This document shows positions 51,014-60,521 of a stretch of 64,000 nt of DNA, in pieces; position 1 is the first letter of the stretch, and each line of letters begins with the position of its first letter. A program made the translations under genes and the position numbers. This DNA comes from Qipengyuania vesicularis (GTDB lineage: Bacteria > Pseudomonadota > Alphaproteobacteria > Sphingomonadales > Sphingomonadaceae): assembly GCF_019711415.1 (NCBI RefSeq), contig NZ_JAIGNJ010000001.1, positions 303,001 to 367,000 on the forward strand, written 5' to 3'. The notes beneath the pieces are model-generated. The model made no database searches. It was not told where the DNA came from and saw nothing but the letters and a program-made list of their open reading frames with translations.

Positions 51014-52687
51014 ATGCACGCGGAAGCAGCGCTGGGCCGGGTGGGCCTGTGGTTCCTTGTCATGCTTGCGGCCGTTGCGGCGGCGCTGGGCGCAGCCGAT
51101 AGCGGCTTTGCGGCGCACGCATGGCTGATCGCGATCCTGGGCTTCGTGATGATCTGGTTGAGCGCCTCGCGCTTCGATCCCGTCGGTCGGGCTCAAGGCT
51201 TCTTCAAGATGCCGGATACACCCTCGCGTTACGACGACGATGTCATTCGCTGGGGCGTTATCGCGACCATGTTCTGGGGCCTGGCGGGGCTTCTGGCCGG
51301 TGTCTTCATCGCTGCCCAGCTCGCCTTTCCGCAGCTGAATATCGAGCCTTACCTCAACTTCGGGCGAGTGCGTCCGCTGCATACCAGTGCGGTGATTTTC
51401 GCCTTCGGCGGCAACGCACTGCTCGCCACCAGCTTCTATGTCGTGCAACGCACGTGCCGCACGCAATTGGCCTTCCCCGGCCTCGCGCGCTTCGTGTTCT
51501 GGGGCTACCAGCTCTTCATCGTGCTGGCGGCGACCGGCTATCTCCTGGGTGTTACCCAGTCGAAGGAATATGCCGAGCCCGAATGGTATGTCGACCTGTG
51601 GCTGACGATCGTCTGGGTCGCCTATTTCATCGTCTTCGTCGGCACGCTGGCGAAGCGCCGCGAGCCGCACATTTACGTGGCGAACTGGTTCTATCTCGCT
51701 TTCATCGTGACCGTCGCGATGCTGCACATCGTCAACAATCTGGCGATGCCGGTGAGCCTGCTGGGCGCCAAGAGCTATTCGGCCTTCGCGGGCGTGCAGG
51801 ATGCGCTGACGCAGTGGTGGTACGGCCATAACGCGGTGGGCTTCTTCCTGACCGCCGGCTTCCTCGCGATGATGTATTACTTCGTCCCGAAGCAGGCCGA
51901 ACGTCCGGTCTATTCCTACCGCCTGTCGATCATCCACTTCTGGTCGCTGATCTTCCTCTACATCTGGGCAGGTCCGCACCACCTTCATTATACCGCGCTG
52001 CCCGACTGGGCGCAGACGCTCGGCATGGTCTTCTCGATCATGCTGTGGATGCCGAGCTGGGGCGGGATGATCAACGGCTTGATGACGCTCAACGGCGCCT
52101 GGGACAAGGTCCGCACCGACCCGATTATCCGCATGATGGTAATGGCTCTCGCCTTCTACGGCATGAGCACTTTCGAAGGGCCAATGCTGTCTATCAAGAG
52201 CGTCAATTCGCTCTCGCACTATACCGACTGGACCATCGGGCATGTGCATTCCGGCGCGCTCGGCTGGAACGGGCTGATCACCTTCGCCTGCGTCTATTTC
52301 CTCGTGCCGCGCCTTTGGAAGCGCGAGCGGATGTATTCGCTGCGCATGATCAACTGGCACTTCTGGCTCGCGACGATCGGCATCGTTTTCTACGCCGCCA
52401 GCATGTGGGTTGCCGGCATCATGCAGGGCCTAATGTGGCGCGAATACGGTCCCGACGGGTACCTCGTCTGGTCTTTCGCCGACAGCGTTTCCGCGATGTT
52501 CCCGATGTATGTCCTGCGCGCCGTGGGCGGACTGATGTACCTCGGAGGGGCGATCATCATGTCCTACAACATCTGGATGACGCTGGCGGGCAAGCAACGC
52601 GAGGAAACGCCGATGCGCGATGCTGCCTACGATCCCGAGGCGGACCGTCCGATCGTCAACCAACCCACCGCCATTCCGGCCGAATAG
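51014..52687 (+). CDS. ccoN: cbb3-type cytochrome c oxidase subunit I
   Basis: This 557-residue catalytic subunit of the high-affinity terminal oxidase reduces oxygen to water and pumps protons. About twelve to fourteen helices are visible. Heme ligands lie in [51 protein letters not shown] and [15 protein letters not shown]. The ATG at 51014 begins [11 protein letters not shown]; a longer in-frame start would include the FNR box and is rejected. It is the first gene of ccoNOQP. Confidence 0.95.
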   Translation: MHAEAALGRVGLWFLVMLAAVAAALGAADSGFAAHAWLIAILGFVMIWLSASRFDPVGRAQGFFKMPDTPSRYDDDVIRWGVIATMFWGLAGLLAGVFIAAQLAFPQLNIEPYLNFGRVRPLHTSAVIFAFGGNALLATSFYVVQRTCRTQLAFPGLARFVFWGYQLFIVLAATGYLLGVTQSKEYAEPEWYVDLWLTIVWVAYFIVFVGTLAKRREPHIYVANWFYLAFIVTVAMLHIVNNLAMPVSLLGAKSYSAFAGVQDALTQWWYGHNAVGFFLTAGFLAMMYYFVPKQAERPVYSYRLSIIHFWSLIFLYIWAGPHHLHYTALPDWAQTLGMVFSIMLWMPSWGGMINGLMTLNGAWDKVRTDPIIRMMVMALAFYGMSTFEGPMLSIKSVNSLSHYTDWTIGHVHSGALGWNGLITFACVYFLVPRLWKRERMYSLRMINWHFWLATIGIVFYAASMWVAGIMQGLMWREYGPDGYLVWSFADSVSAMFPMYVLRAVGGLMYLGGAIIMSYNIWMTLAGKQREETPMRDAAYDPEADRPIVNQPTAIPAE

Positions 52688-52699
52688 GATCCCGCGACC

Positions 52700-53464
52700 A
52701 TGACCGATCCCGTCGTCGACGAAACCGTCAAGGGCCACAAGCGGCTCGAACGCAACATCACGCTGCTTGCCATCGCCACGTTCGTGACCGTGGCCATCGG
52801 TGGCCTCGTCCAGATCACGCCGCTGTTCTATCTCGAGAACACGATCGAGAAGGTCGAGGGGGTGCGCCCCTACACCCCGCTGGAACAGGCCGGGCGCGAC
52901 ATCTACATTCGTGAAGGCTGCTACGTCTGTCACAGCCAGATGGTACGCCCCTTCCGCGACGAGGTGGAACGCTACGGCCACTACAGCCTCGCAGCCGAGA
53001 GCATGTACGACCATCCTTTCCAGTGGGGCTCCAAGCGCACCGGACCGGACCTTGCTCGCGTGGGCGGGCGCTATTCGGACGAATGGCACGTCCAGCATCT
53101 CGAAGACCCGCAGAGCGTCGTCCCCGAGAGCGTGATGCCGCAATATGGCTTCCTCAAAAACACCGATCTCCACATTGGTGATCCCAAAGCCACGATGACT
53201 GCGCTGATGCGGGTCGGCGTGCCCTATACGGAAGAGGATCTTGAGAAGGCTGAGGCCGACATGCTCGCGCAGGCCGATCCCGACCTCGATCCGGGCAATC
53301 TGGCCGAGCGCTATCCCAAGGCGCAAATTCGCGATTTCGACGGCAACCCCGACCGGTTGACCGAGATGGACGCCCTGATCGCCTATCTCCAGATGCTCGG
53401 CACGCTGGTCGATTTCGAAAGCGCCGCCCCGCTCGAGGAACTGGCAGAGGAGAAGGGTCGATGA
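52700..53464 (+). CDS. ccoO: cbb3 oxidase subunit II (monoheme cytochrome c)
   Basis: This 254-residue membrane-anchored cytochrome has one N-terminal helix (residues 20-40) and a single heme c site C-Y-V-C-H at residues 74-78, followed by the conserved SQMVRPF. It passes electrons from CcoP to CcoN. It starts 12 bp after ccoN and overlaps ccoQ by 4 bp. Confidence 0.95.
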   Translation: MTDPVVDETVKGHKRLERNITLLAIATFVTVAIGGLVQITPLFYLENTIEKVEGVRPYTPLEQAGRDIYIREGCYVCHSQMVRPFRDEVERYGHYSLAAESMYDHPFQWGSKRTGPDLARVGGRYSDEWHVQHLEDPQSVVPESVMPQYGFLKNTDLHIGDPKATMTALMRVGVPYTEEDLEKAEADMLAQADPDLDPGNLAERYPKAQIRDFDGNPDRLTEMDALIAYLQMLGTLVDFESAAPLEELAEEKGR

Positions 53465-53625
53465 GCCTTTACGAGACCCTTCGCCACTTCGCCGACAGCT
53501 ATGCGCTGATCGTGATGCTGGTGCTGTTCGTGGGCCTGTGCGCCTGGCCGTTCCGCCCGGGTGCGAAGAAGCGCAACGAGGAAGCTGCAAATCTGATCTT
53601 CGAAGGACAAGACGATGGCGAATGA
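53461..53625 (+). CDS. ccoQ: cbb3 oxidase subunit IV (CcoQ)
   Basis: This 54-residue protein has one membrane helix (about residues 13-30, [17 protein letters not shown]) and a charged tail. Its place between ccoO and ccoP, the ATGA overlap with ccoO, and the 11-bp overlap with ccoP identify it. CcoQ stabilises the oxidase complex. The family varies in sequence, so position is the main evidence. Confidence 0.85.
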   Translation: MSLYETLRHFADSYALIVMLVLFVGLCAWPFRPGAKKRNEEAANLIFEGQDDGE

Positions 53626-54538
53626 GGGCCCTGGCAAACGGATCGACCAGCCGACCGGCACCGAAACCGTCGGCCACGAGTGGGACGGGATCGAGGAACT
53701 GGACACGCCGCTGCCGCGCTGGTGGCTGTGGACGTTCTATCTCACGATCATTTTCTCGATTGGATATGTAATCGCCTATCCCGCCTGGCCGATGATCGAC
53801 CGTGCAACCGCGGGCATGCTCGGCTGGTCGAGCCGAGGACAGCTGTCCGAAGAGATGAGCGCAGCCGACCAGGCCCGTGCCACGGTGCGCGAACAGCTGG
53901 CCCGCATCCCGCTCGAGCGACTGCCCGAGAACAGCGACCTGATGCAGCAGGCCGTTGCCGGCGGCGCTGCCGCCTTCCGCGTCAACTGCGTGCAGTGTCA
54001 CGGCTCGGGCGCGGCGGGCAGTCAGGAACTGGGCTATCCCAACCTCAATGACGACGACTGGCTTTGGGGAGGCGACCTAAAGGCAATCGAGTACACGCTG
54101 GTCCATGGCATTCGCGAAGCAGGCGACGACGAGACGCGCAGCAGCGTCATGCCGCCCTTCGCAGGGGCCTTCGACAGCGCGCAGCTCGACGCACTGACCG
54201 ATCACGTCCTCTCCTTGAGCGGCAAGGCCGACGCGAATGCAGTGGGCGCCCAGATCTATGCCGACAACTGCGCCGCCTGCCACGGTGTGCGTGGCGAAGG
54301 CGACCGCGCGCAGGGTGCGCCGACTCTCAATGACGCGATCTGGCTGCGCGGGAGCAGCCGTGACCAGATCAAGCAGCAAATCCTCAATCCGCGCATGGGC
54401 ATGATGCCCAAGTGGGAGGGTCGTCTCGATCCGGTGACGATCAAGATGCTGGCTGCCTATGTCCATTCGCTCGGGGGAGGGGAGAACTTCGTGGAAGTTG
54501 CCGAGGATCCCGAGGTAGAGGTCGATGAGCAACCCTGA
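53615..54538 (+). CDS. ccoP: cbb3 oxidase subunit III (diheme cytochrome c)
   Basis: This 307-residue electron-entry subunit has an N-terminal membrane helix (about residues 36-58) and two periplasmic cytochrome c domains. The heme sites are C-V-Q-C-H at residues 125-129 and C-A-A-C-H at residues 219-223, with Met ligands in SSVMPPFAG and MGMMPKW. It overlaps ccoQ by 11 bp and ccoG by 14 bp, so translation is tightly coupled. Confidence 0.95.
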   Translation: MANEGPGKRIDQPTGTETVGHEWDGIEELDTPLPRWWLWTFYLTIIFSIGYVIAYPAWPMIDRATAGMLGWSSRGQLSEEMSAADQARATVREQLARIPLERLPENSDLMQQAVAGGAAAFRVNCVQCHGSGAAGSQELGYPNLNDDDWLWGGDLKAIEYTLVHGIREAGDDETRSSVMPPFAGAFDSAQLDALTDHVLSLSGKADANAVGAQIYADNCAACHGVRGEGDRAQGAPTLNDAIWLRGSSRDQIKQQILNPRMGMMPKWEGRLDPVTIKMLAAYVHSLGGGENFVEVAEDPEVEVDEQP

Positions 54539-56108
54539 CGATCCAAGAAAAGACGGCGAGCGCGACTGGTCGGTCGTCGTCGAGGACGGAATAGCCAAGT
54601 CCAACGAACCCGTGTCGAGCGCGGTCGCCGATGCCGAGGCGGCGACCCGCCGACACGAACCGCACGAGCCGCCGCGCCAGTCTTTGCCGGAAAAGCTCTA
54701 CGAACCGCGCAAGGCAGTTCACAACAAGCGCATCGATGGGCCCTTCCGGCGCTTCAAGTGGCTGGTGATGGTTGTCACGCTCGGCATCTACTACATCACC
54801 CCCTGGCTGCGCTGGGATCGCGGTCCCTACTCGCCCGACCAGGCAGTGCTCGTGGATCTGGCCAATCGGCGCTTCTACATGTTCAGCATCGAGATCTGGC
54901 CGCACGAGTTCTATTTCGTTGCCGGACTGCTGATCATGGCCGGCATCGGCCTGTTCCTCGTCACCAGCGCGGTTGGCCGCGCCTGGTGTGGCTATGCCTG
55001 TCCGCAGACTGTCTGGACGGACCTATTCCAGCACGTCGATCGCTTCGTGGATGGGGACCGGAACGCGCGCATGCGCCTTGATGCAGCGCCCTGGACATGG
55101 GGCAAGGTGACCCGGCGCGGCCTCAAATGGTCGATCTACGCGGTCATCGGTTTTGTCACGGGCGGTGCGTGGATCCTCTATTTTGCGGATGCTCCGTCCC
55201 TGTTCCGCGATTTCTTCGCCGGCGAGGCCGCGCCCGTCGCCTATATCACCGTCGCGATCCTCACGCTTACCACGGTGACGCTGGGCGGCTTCATGCGCGA
55301 GCAGGTATGCATCTACATGTGCCCCTGGCCGCGCATCCAGACCGCGCTGATGGACGAGAAGTCCCTCCTGGTGACCTACAAGGACTGGCGCGGCGAACCT
55401 CGTGGAAGCCTCAAGAAGTCCAAGAAGGACCCCGACCAATTCGGTGACTGCATCGATTGCATGCAGTGCGTTCAGGTCTGCCCGACAGGGATAGACATTC
55501 GCGAAGGGCCGCAGATCGGGTGCATCACCTGTGCATTGTGCATCGATGCCTGCGACCGCGTGATGGCGGATATCGGCCGCCCGCGCGGGCTGATCGACTA
55601 CGCCACGCTGGAGGATTGCGAGCGGGAGGCTGCGGGTGGCGAACCCAAGGCTCCCTGGCGCACGCTCCTGCATCCGCGCACAATCGCCTATTTCATGATT
55701 TGGGCCGGTATCGGTGGGGCTTTGCTCTTCGCCCTCGGTACGCGCAGCCATACGGAGCTGACCGTGGCGCCCGATCGCAATCCACCCTTCATGCTCCTGT
55801 CGGATGGCTCTGTGCGCAATTCCTACACTCTCAAGCTGCGCAACATGGAAAGCCGGCCGCGCGAAATGGAAATCGCGGTGGAGGGCCTGCCCGGCGCCAT
55901 CATGTGGACCGATACGATCGGCCGGGACAATGCGGCGGCGGCCCAGACCGTGACCGTTCCGGCAGACCTCGTGCGGCAGGTGCGCGCCTATGTCGCGGTC
56001 CCGGCCGGCGGTACCTCGCAGCAATTCACTTTCCGCGTCACTTCGCTCGATGAGCAGCGCGAGACCGACGTCGTGGAAACCCGCTTCGATGCACCGGAGG
56101 ACGAATGA
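54525..56108 (+). CDS. ccoG: cbb3 oxidase accessory protein CcoG (FixG/RdxA)
   Basis: This 527-residue membrane ferredoxin-like protein reduces Cu(II) to Cu(I) for oxidase assembly. It has about four or five helices and two 4Fe-4S motifs, C-I-D-C-M-Q-C-V-Q-V-C-P and C-I-T-C-A-L-C-I-D-A-C. A conserved GYACPQTVW lies upstream, and a C-terminal beta domain (about residues 410-527) completes it. It overlaps ccoP and, by 4 bp, ccoH. Confidence 0.93.
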   Translation: MSNPDDPRKDGERDWSVVVEDGIAKSNEPVSSAVADAEAATRRHEPHEPPRQSLPEKLYEPRKAVHNKRIDGPFRRFKWLVMVVTLGIYYITPWLRWDRGPYSPDQAVLVDLANRRFYMFSIEIWPHEFYFVAGLLIMAGIGLFLVTSAVGRAWCGYACPQTVWTDLFQHVDRFVDGDRNARMRLDAAPWTWGKVTRRGLKWSIYAVIGFVTGGAWILYFADAPSLFRDFFAGEAAPVAYITVAILTLTTVTLGGFMREQVCIYMCPWPRIQTALMDEKSLLVTYKDWRGEPRGSLKKSKKDPDQFGDCIDCMQCVQVCPTGIDIREGPQIGCITCALCIDACDRVMADIGRPRGLIDYATLEDCEREAAGGEPKAPWRTLLHPRTIAYFMIWAGIGGALLFALGTRSHTELTVAPDRNPPFMLLSDGSVRNSYTLKLRNMESRPREMEIAVEGLPGAIMWTDTIGRDNAAAAQTVTVPADLVRQVRAYVAVPAGGTSQQFTFRVTSLDEQRETDVVETRFDAPEDE

Positions 56109-56554
56109 TGCAGCGTGAATTCACCGGCAAGCACATGACCATGATCCTCGTCGCCGGATTCGGCATCGTGATCGCGGTCAATTTCTACATGGCTTCGGTT
56201 GCCATTGGCGGTTTCGGGGGCGTGGTGGTCGAGAACTCCTATGTCGCCAGCCAGAAATTCAACGGCTGGCTCGCCGAAGCGCGCGAGACCGAGAAGCTCG
56301 GCTATTCGGCGGACCTTACAAGGGACGCAGACGGCAGGCTGGTTGTAGAGACACGAGGCGTGCCCGACACGGCCATGCTTTCTGCAGAACTGCGCAGACC
56401 GCTTGGCAAACCCGAGGACCGCTCGGCCCTGTTCGAGCAGGTTGCAGAAGGCCGCTATGTTTCGACAGAACCGCTTCCTTCCGGACGGTGGATCGCCCGG
56501 CTCACGGTCGAAACGGGCGGGCGTCGCTGGGTGGACGAAGCCGAAGTCCGTTGA
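56105..56554 (+). CDS. ccoH: cbb3 oxidase accessory protein CcoH (FixH)
   Basis: This 149-residue protein has one N-terminal membrane helix (about residues 10-30, TMILVAGFGIVIAVNFYMA) and a periplasmic FixH-type beta domain. ASQKFNGWLAEARE and RWIARLTVETGGRRWVDEAEVR are typical. It helps assemble or stabilise the oxidase. The start overlaps the ccoG stop (ATGATG), and the stop overlaps the ccoI TTG. Confidence 0.9.
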   Translation: MMQREFTGKHMTMILVAGFGIVIAVNFYMASVAIGGFGGVVVENSYVASQKFNGWLAEARETEKLGYSADLTRDADGRLVVETRGVPDTAMLSAELRRPLGKPEDRSALFEQVAEGRYVSTEPLPSGRWIARLTVETGGRRWVDEAEVR

Positions 56555-58674
56555 ACGCTCCGCTCTCTCACGATGCCCTTGATGGCGCGAGGATGCAGGA
56601 CAGCCGTTTCACGGTTCCGGGCATGCGTTGTGCCGGATGCATCGCGAAGATCGAGCGCGGCCTAGAGCAGGTCGACGGAGTCGAGGCGGCACGGGTCAAT
56701 TTCTCGGCCAAGCGCGTCGCTGTACGTCACGGCGAGACGCTGGGGGAACAGGACCTGATCGACGCCATCGCGCAGATCGGTTTCGAGGCGCAGCCGGTCG
56801 CCGACAATCCACTTGCGACCGATGACCGCGAGCAGAAAGCACTCCTGCGCGCCTTGGCCGTAGCGGGCTTCGGCATGATGAACATCATGCTGCTTTCGGT
56901 CAGCGTCTGGTCGGGTGCGGGCGGGGTAACGCGCGAGCTGTTTCACTGGCTTTCGGCGCTGATCGCACTACCGGTGATCGCCTATAGCGGGCGTCCCTTC
57001 TTCTCCAGCGCAGCGATGGCGCTTCGGCACAGGCGCACGAATATGGATGTACCGATCTCGATCGGTGTCCTGCTGGCGACTGCGCTCAGCGTCCACGAAA
57101 CCATCATCGGCGGCCCGCACGCCTATTTCGACAGCGCCGTGATGCTGCTGTTCTTCCTGCTGGCCGGACGCGCACTCGACGCGACCATGCGCAACAAGAC
57201 GCGCGAGGGTATCGGGGCGCTGCTGTCGCGCATGGGCAAGAGCGCGAGGGTGCTTGATGAATGCGGGGGTAGCCGGACTGTCGCTGCAGAAGATCTCGAA
57301 CCAGGCATGCTCATGCTGGTGGCGGCGGGCGATGCGCTCGCCGCGGACGGGACGATAGAGGAGGGCGACACCGCGCTCGACAACTCCATGCTCACCGGCG
57401 AAAGCGCCCCGCAACCTGTCGCTACGGGTGATCTGGTCCATGCAGGAGCGGTGAATCTCGGCAACCCCGTTCGCGTGCGGGTGACGGCAGCGAGTTCGGA
57501 TACTGCGCTGGCCCGGATTGCCCGGATGATGGACGAGGCGGGGCAATCGCGCAGCCAGTATGTCCGGATCGCCGATCGCGCATCGCGCCTCTATGCCCCC
57601 GCCGTGCACACGCTGGCATTGCTGGCCTTCGCAGGCTGGATGATCGCGGGAGCAGGCTGGCACCAGTCGCTGATCATCGCGATCGCCGTGCTGATTATCA
57701 CTTGCCCCTGCGCCATGGGCCTTGCGGTCCCTGCTGCGCAGGTCGTCGCCTCCGGCGCGCTGGCAAAGCGCGGGCTCTTAGTGAAGGACGGTAGTGCGCT
57801 GGAACGGCTGGCAGAAGTAGACGTGGCGCTGTTCGACAAGACCGGCACGCTGACGCTGGGCGAGCCGGTGCCGGATCTCGATCACCTTACCGCCCGGCAG
57901 GCTTCGATTGCCCTCGCGCTGGCGCGCACCAGCCGTCATCCGCTGAGCAAGGGGATTGCAAAACATCTCGAAACGCAGGGTGTCCGGCCGACAGACGTTT
58001 CCGAGATGCGCGAGGAGAGCGGCAAAGGGCTTACTGCCAGTTTTGGAGGTGTGCCCGTCGCATTCGTCCGCCCCGAAGGCACCGTGGCTGGTATCGCTAC
58101 ACGGCTGACAATCGGCGAAGAGCAGGTCGACATTACATTTCACGATGCCATCCGGGCCGATGCAGGCGACGCGATCCGCGCGCTTGCCGAACTGGGTGTA
58201 CAAGCTTCGGTACTCTCGGGAGATCGCGCGGCGCCGGTCGAAGAAGTTGCCAATTCGCTCGGCCTCGAATGGAGGGCTGGGCTGCTTCCGGGCGAGAAGC
58301 TTTCCCTGCTGGAAGATATCAAGGCCGCTGGTCACCGTCCGCTGATGGTCGGCGACGGAATCAACGACGGCCCGGCCCTCGCTGCCGCCCATGCCTCGAT
58401 TGCACCGGGAACCGCGAGCGACGTCAGCCAGCAGGCCGCCGATGCGGTCTTCCTCGGGAAGGCACTGATGCCTGTAGCACTCGCGGTCCGTGTGGCCCGT
58501 AAGACGATGCAGATCGTGCGCCAGAATTTCGCATTGGCGGTGATCTACAACGTGCTTGCAGTACCGCTCGCACTGGCTGGCTTGGCTACGCCGCTCATCG
58601 CAGCAGTAGCAATGTCGCTGAGCTCGCTGATCGTGGTGGGCAACTCGCTTCGCCTGGCTAGGGCAGCCGGATGA
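56551..58674 (+). CDS. ccoI: copper-translocating P-type ATPase CcoI (FixI)
   Basis: This 707-residue P1B-type ATPase exports copper needed for cbb3 assembly. It has an N-terminal heavy-metal domain with C-A-G-C at residues 27-30, a transmembrane C-P-C (ITCPCAMG), the phosphorylated D-K-T-G-T, the HP motif in TSRHPLSKG, and GDGINDGPAL. The TTG at 56551 overlaps the ccoH stop (TTGA), which argues for coupling; an ATG at 56593 would also keep the whole metal domain. Confidence 0.93.
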   Translation: MNAPLSHDALDGARMQDSRFTVPGMRCAGCIAKIERGLEQVDGVEAARVNFSAKRVAVRHGETLGEQDLIDAIAQIGFEAQPVADNPLATDDREQKALLRALAVAGFGMMNIMLLSVSVWSGAGGVTRELFHWLSALIALPVIAYSGRPFFSSAAMALRHRRTNMDVPISIGVLLATALSVHETIIGGPHAYFDSAVMLLFFLLAGRALDATMRNKTREGIGALLSRMGKSARVLDECGGSRTVAAEDLEPGMLMLVAAGDALAADGTIEEGDTALDNSMLTGESAPQPVATGDLVHAGAVNLGNPVRVRVTAASSDTALARIARMMDEAGQSRSQYVRIADRASRLYAPAVHTLALLAFAGWMIAGAGWHQSLIIAIAVLIITCPCAMGLAVPAAQVVASGALAKRGLLVKDGSALERLAEVDVALFDKTGTLTLGEPVPDLDHLTARQASIALALARTSRHPLSKGIAKHLETQGVRPTDVSEMREESGKGLTASFGGVPVAFVRPEGTVAGIATRLTIGEEQVDITFHDAIRADAGDAIRALAELGVQASVLSGDRAAPVEEVANSLGLEWRAGLLPGEKLSLLEDIKAAGHRPLMVGDGINDGPALAAAHASIAPGTASDVSQQAADAVFLGKALMPVALAVRVARKTMQIVRQNFALAVIYNVLAVPLALAGLATPLIAAVAMSLSSLIVVGNSLRLARAAG

Positions 58675-58823
58675 CCGGTCTCGCTTTCCTGATCCCCATT
58701 GCGCTCGGTCTCGGGCTGCTGGGCCTTGCCGCCTTCTTCTGGGCGATGCGCAAGGGGCAGTTCGAGGACCTGGACGGGGCAGCGCAGCGTATCCTGATCG
58801 ACGATGAGGAGGATGGCGAGTGA
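58671..58823 (+). CDS. ccoS: cbb3 oxidase maturation protein CcoS
   Basis: This 50-residue protein has one membrane helix (about residues 4-24) and an acidic tail RILIDDEEDGE. Position after ccoI and the FWAMRKGQFEDLDGAA segment are typical of CcoS, which is needed for cofactor insertion into the oxidase. It overlaps ccoI by ATGA and the next gene by GTGA. Confidence 0.9.
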   Translation: MTGLAFLIPIALGLGLLGLAAFFWAMRKGQFEDLDGAAQRILIDDEEDGE

Positions 58824-59029
58824 GTGCCTCGATGCTTTCCGGCCTGCTTGTGGCGGTCAGCCTTGTGCTCGGCCCGCTAGAGGCAGCGCCCGAGACGATC
58901 AGCGCAAGGCTCTGCAATGGAGGCTTGATCGAGATACCGATCGAGCGTGAGCCGCAACCGGACGAGCCCTGCGCCCTTAAGGCCTGTCATTCCGCCTCGT
59001 GCCGCAAGAGATTTGATCTGGCTCAATGA
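58820..59029 (+). CDS. small secreted protein ending the cco operon
   Basis: This 69-residue protein has a signal-peptide-like N-terminus (residues 1-22, LLVAVSLVLGPLEAAP) and four cysteines in the mature part (C32, C50, C55, C60). I do not recognise it. It starts with GTG overlapping the ccoS stop (GTGA), and its last codons, coding RFDLAQ, are themselves the FNR box of hemN. Overlap with the operon argues for a role in oxidase or metal handling; the CALKACHSASC segment could bind copper or form disulfides. Confidence 0.6.
   Translation: MSASMLSGLLVAVSLVLGPLEAAPETISARLCNGGLIEIPIEREPQPDEPCALKACHSASCRKRFDLAQ
59013..59026 (+). promoter_or_regulatory. FNR/FixK box before hemN
   Basis: TTGATCTGGCTCAA matches the other two boxes except for one base in the second half-site. 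It lies inside the last codons of the small secreted protein gene. At -41.5 it would start transcription at 59061, one base before the ATG at 59062. Confidence 0.8.
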
Positions 59030-59061
59030 CCCCGCGCGCCCGCAAGCGCATCACCGCGCGC

Positions 59062-60375
59062 ATGTGGACATACTACCCAGAACTGCTCGCCAAGCCCGTG
59101 CCGCGTTACACGAGCTATCCGACTGCTGCCGAATTCGGTGATCTCGATCCGGATCGGTACCGACAGGCGCTGCGCAACGCAGAAGGCGACATCTCGCTCT
59201 ACATCCACATCCCCTTCTGCGAGAAGATCTGCTTCTATTGCGGTTGCAACACGGCCCATGCCGGGCGCAAGCAGCGGCTGGAATCCTATCTTGATGCCCT
59301 GCATGCCGAAATCGAACTGGTCGCTTCTCTCTTGCCTCCTACCGCGCTGGTCCGCAGGATTGCGTTCGGCGGTGGAAGCCCCAACGCCATCGAGCCCGAT
59401 CAATTCCGGCTGCTCGTCGACAAGCTGTTCTTCTCTTTCGCGACAGCTGATCCGGTGCTTTCGATCGAGCTCGATCCCCGGACCATGACGAGCGATTGGG
59501 CAGAGGCCATCGGACATGTCGGGATCCAGCGCGCAAGCCTGGGCGTGCAAACTTTCGCCCCGCATTGCCAGCAGGCGATCGGGCGCGTGCAGGACGAGGA
59601 TTGCATCGTGCGTACCGTCGACTGGCTGCGCGAAGCGGGCGTGACCTCGCTCAATTTCGACCTGATGTACGGTCTTCCCGGCCAGACGATGGCCGATCTC
59701 GAGGATAGCCTGCAGCGTACCCGCGTGCTGGGCGCGGATCGCGTGGCGCTGTTCGGCTATGCACATGTCCCGCACATCGTCCCGCGCCAGCGCGTGATCG
59801 ACGCAAGCGAGCTACCTGACCAGGAACAGCGCTTCGCCATGGCGGAGCTGGGCTACGCCTATTTCGCCACCCATGGCTACACACCCATCGGCTTCGACCA
59901 TTTTGCTCGGCCCGGCGGGGACCCGCTGGCACGCGCTGCCTTCGACGGCACGCTGCGGCGCAATTTCCAGGGATTCACAGACGACACGAGCGACGTGCTC
60001 GTAGGATTGGGCGCCTCGGCGATCAGCAGCTTTCCGCATTTGCTCGCGCAGAACGAGAAGAACAGCGGCCGTTATCGCATGCTGTCATCGCAGGATCACC
60101 TCGCGGCCAACCGCGGCATCCTGCGCACGGCCGACGATCGCTATCGCGGCGCCGTGATCGAGCAGTTGCTGTGCCAGGGACGGGCACAGCTCGGCGCCTG
60201 CCTGATGCGCGAGGTGAGGCCCTCGCTCCAGCCCTTCCTCGATCGCGGATTGGTGGACATCGATCGCCAGTGGCTAGACATACTGCCCGAGGGGTTGCCC
60301 TATGCGCGCACCATTGCCGCGTTGTTCGACGCCCATCGCGCGGCCACGATGCAGCAATTCAGTTCGGCTGTCTGA
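59062..60375 (+). CDS. hemN: oxygen-independent coproporphyrinogen III oxidase
   Basis: This radical-SAM enzyme converts coproporphyrinogen III to protoporphyrinogen IX without oxygen in heme synthesis. The radical-SAM cluster motif C-E-K-I-C-F-Y-C-G-C and the SAM/substrate regions FGGGSPN and LYGLPGQT are clear. Length from this ATG is 437 residues, starting MWTYYPELLAKPVPRYTSYPT, the family N-terminus. An ATG at 59026 overlaps the previous stop and adds 12 basic residues (MTPRARKRITAR), but it also lies on the FNR box. Two starts for two transcripts are possible. Confidence 0.93.
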   Translation: MWTYYPELLAKPVPRYTSYPTAAEFGDLDPDRYRQALRNAEGDISLYIHIPFCEKICFYCGCNTAHAGRKQRLESYLDALHAEIELVASLLPPTALVRRIAFGGGSPNAIEPDQFRLLVDKLFFSFATADPVLSIELDPRTMTSDWAEAIGHVGIQRASLGVQTFAPHCQQAIGRVQDEDCIVRTVDWLREAGVTSLNFDLMYGLPGQTMADLEDSLQRTRVLGADRVALFGYAHVPHIVPRQRVIDASELPDQEQRFAMAELGYAYFATHGYTPIGFDHFARPGGDPLARAAFDGTLRRNFQGFTDDTSDVLVGLGASAISSFPHLLAQNEKNSGRYRMLSSQDHLAANRGILRTADDRYRGAVIEQLLCQGRAQLGACLMREVRPSLQPFLDRGLVDIDRQWLDILPEGLPYARTIAALFDAHRAATMQQFSSAV

Positions 60376-60411
60376 GGTCTCTCGCAAGGCAGAGCGGGAT
60401 TGATCGACGTG

Positions 60412-60488
60412 TGGTCGGGGAGACTGGATTCGAACCAGCGACCCCTTGTACCCAAAACAAGTGCGCTACCAGGCTGCGCCACTCCCCG
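60412..60488 (-). tRNA. tRNA-Pro (anticodon TGG)
   Basis: A 77-nt cloverleaf with encoded CCA lies on the minus strand. The acceptor pairs CGGGGAG with CTCCCCG. The anticodon loop TTTGGGT gives TGG, and the T-arm loop has GGTTCGAATCC. The sequence resembles other bacterial tRNA-Pro genes. Confidence 0.93.
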
Positions 60489-60521
60489 ACGTACGTCGAT
60501 CTTCATGCCGGACGGTAAGGT

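Noticed and set aside
50984-52360. A 458-codon open frame antisense to ccoN
   Set aside because: It is His/Asp/Arg-rich as the complement of membrane-protein codons, with no start signal.
52430-54001. A 523-codon open frame antisense to ccoO-ccoQ-ccoP
   Set aside because: The plus strand is a clear cbb3 operon; the antisense frame is a composition artefact.
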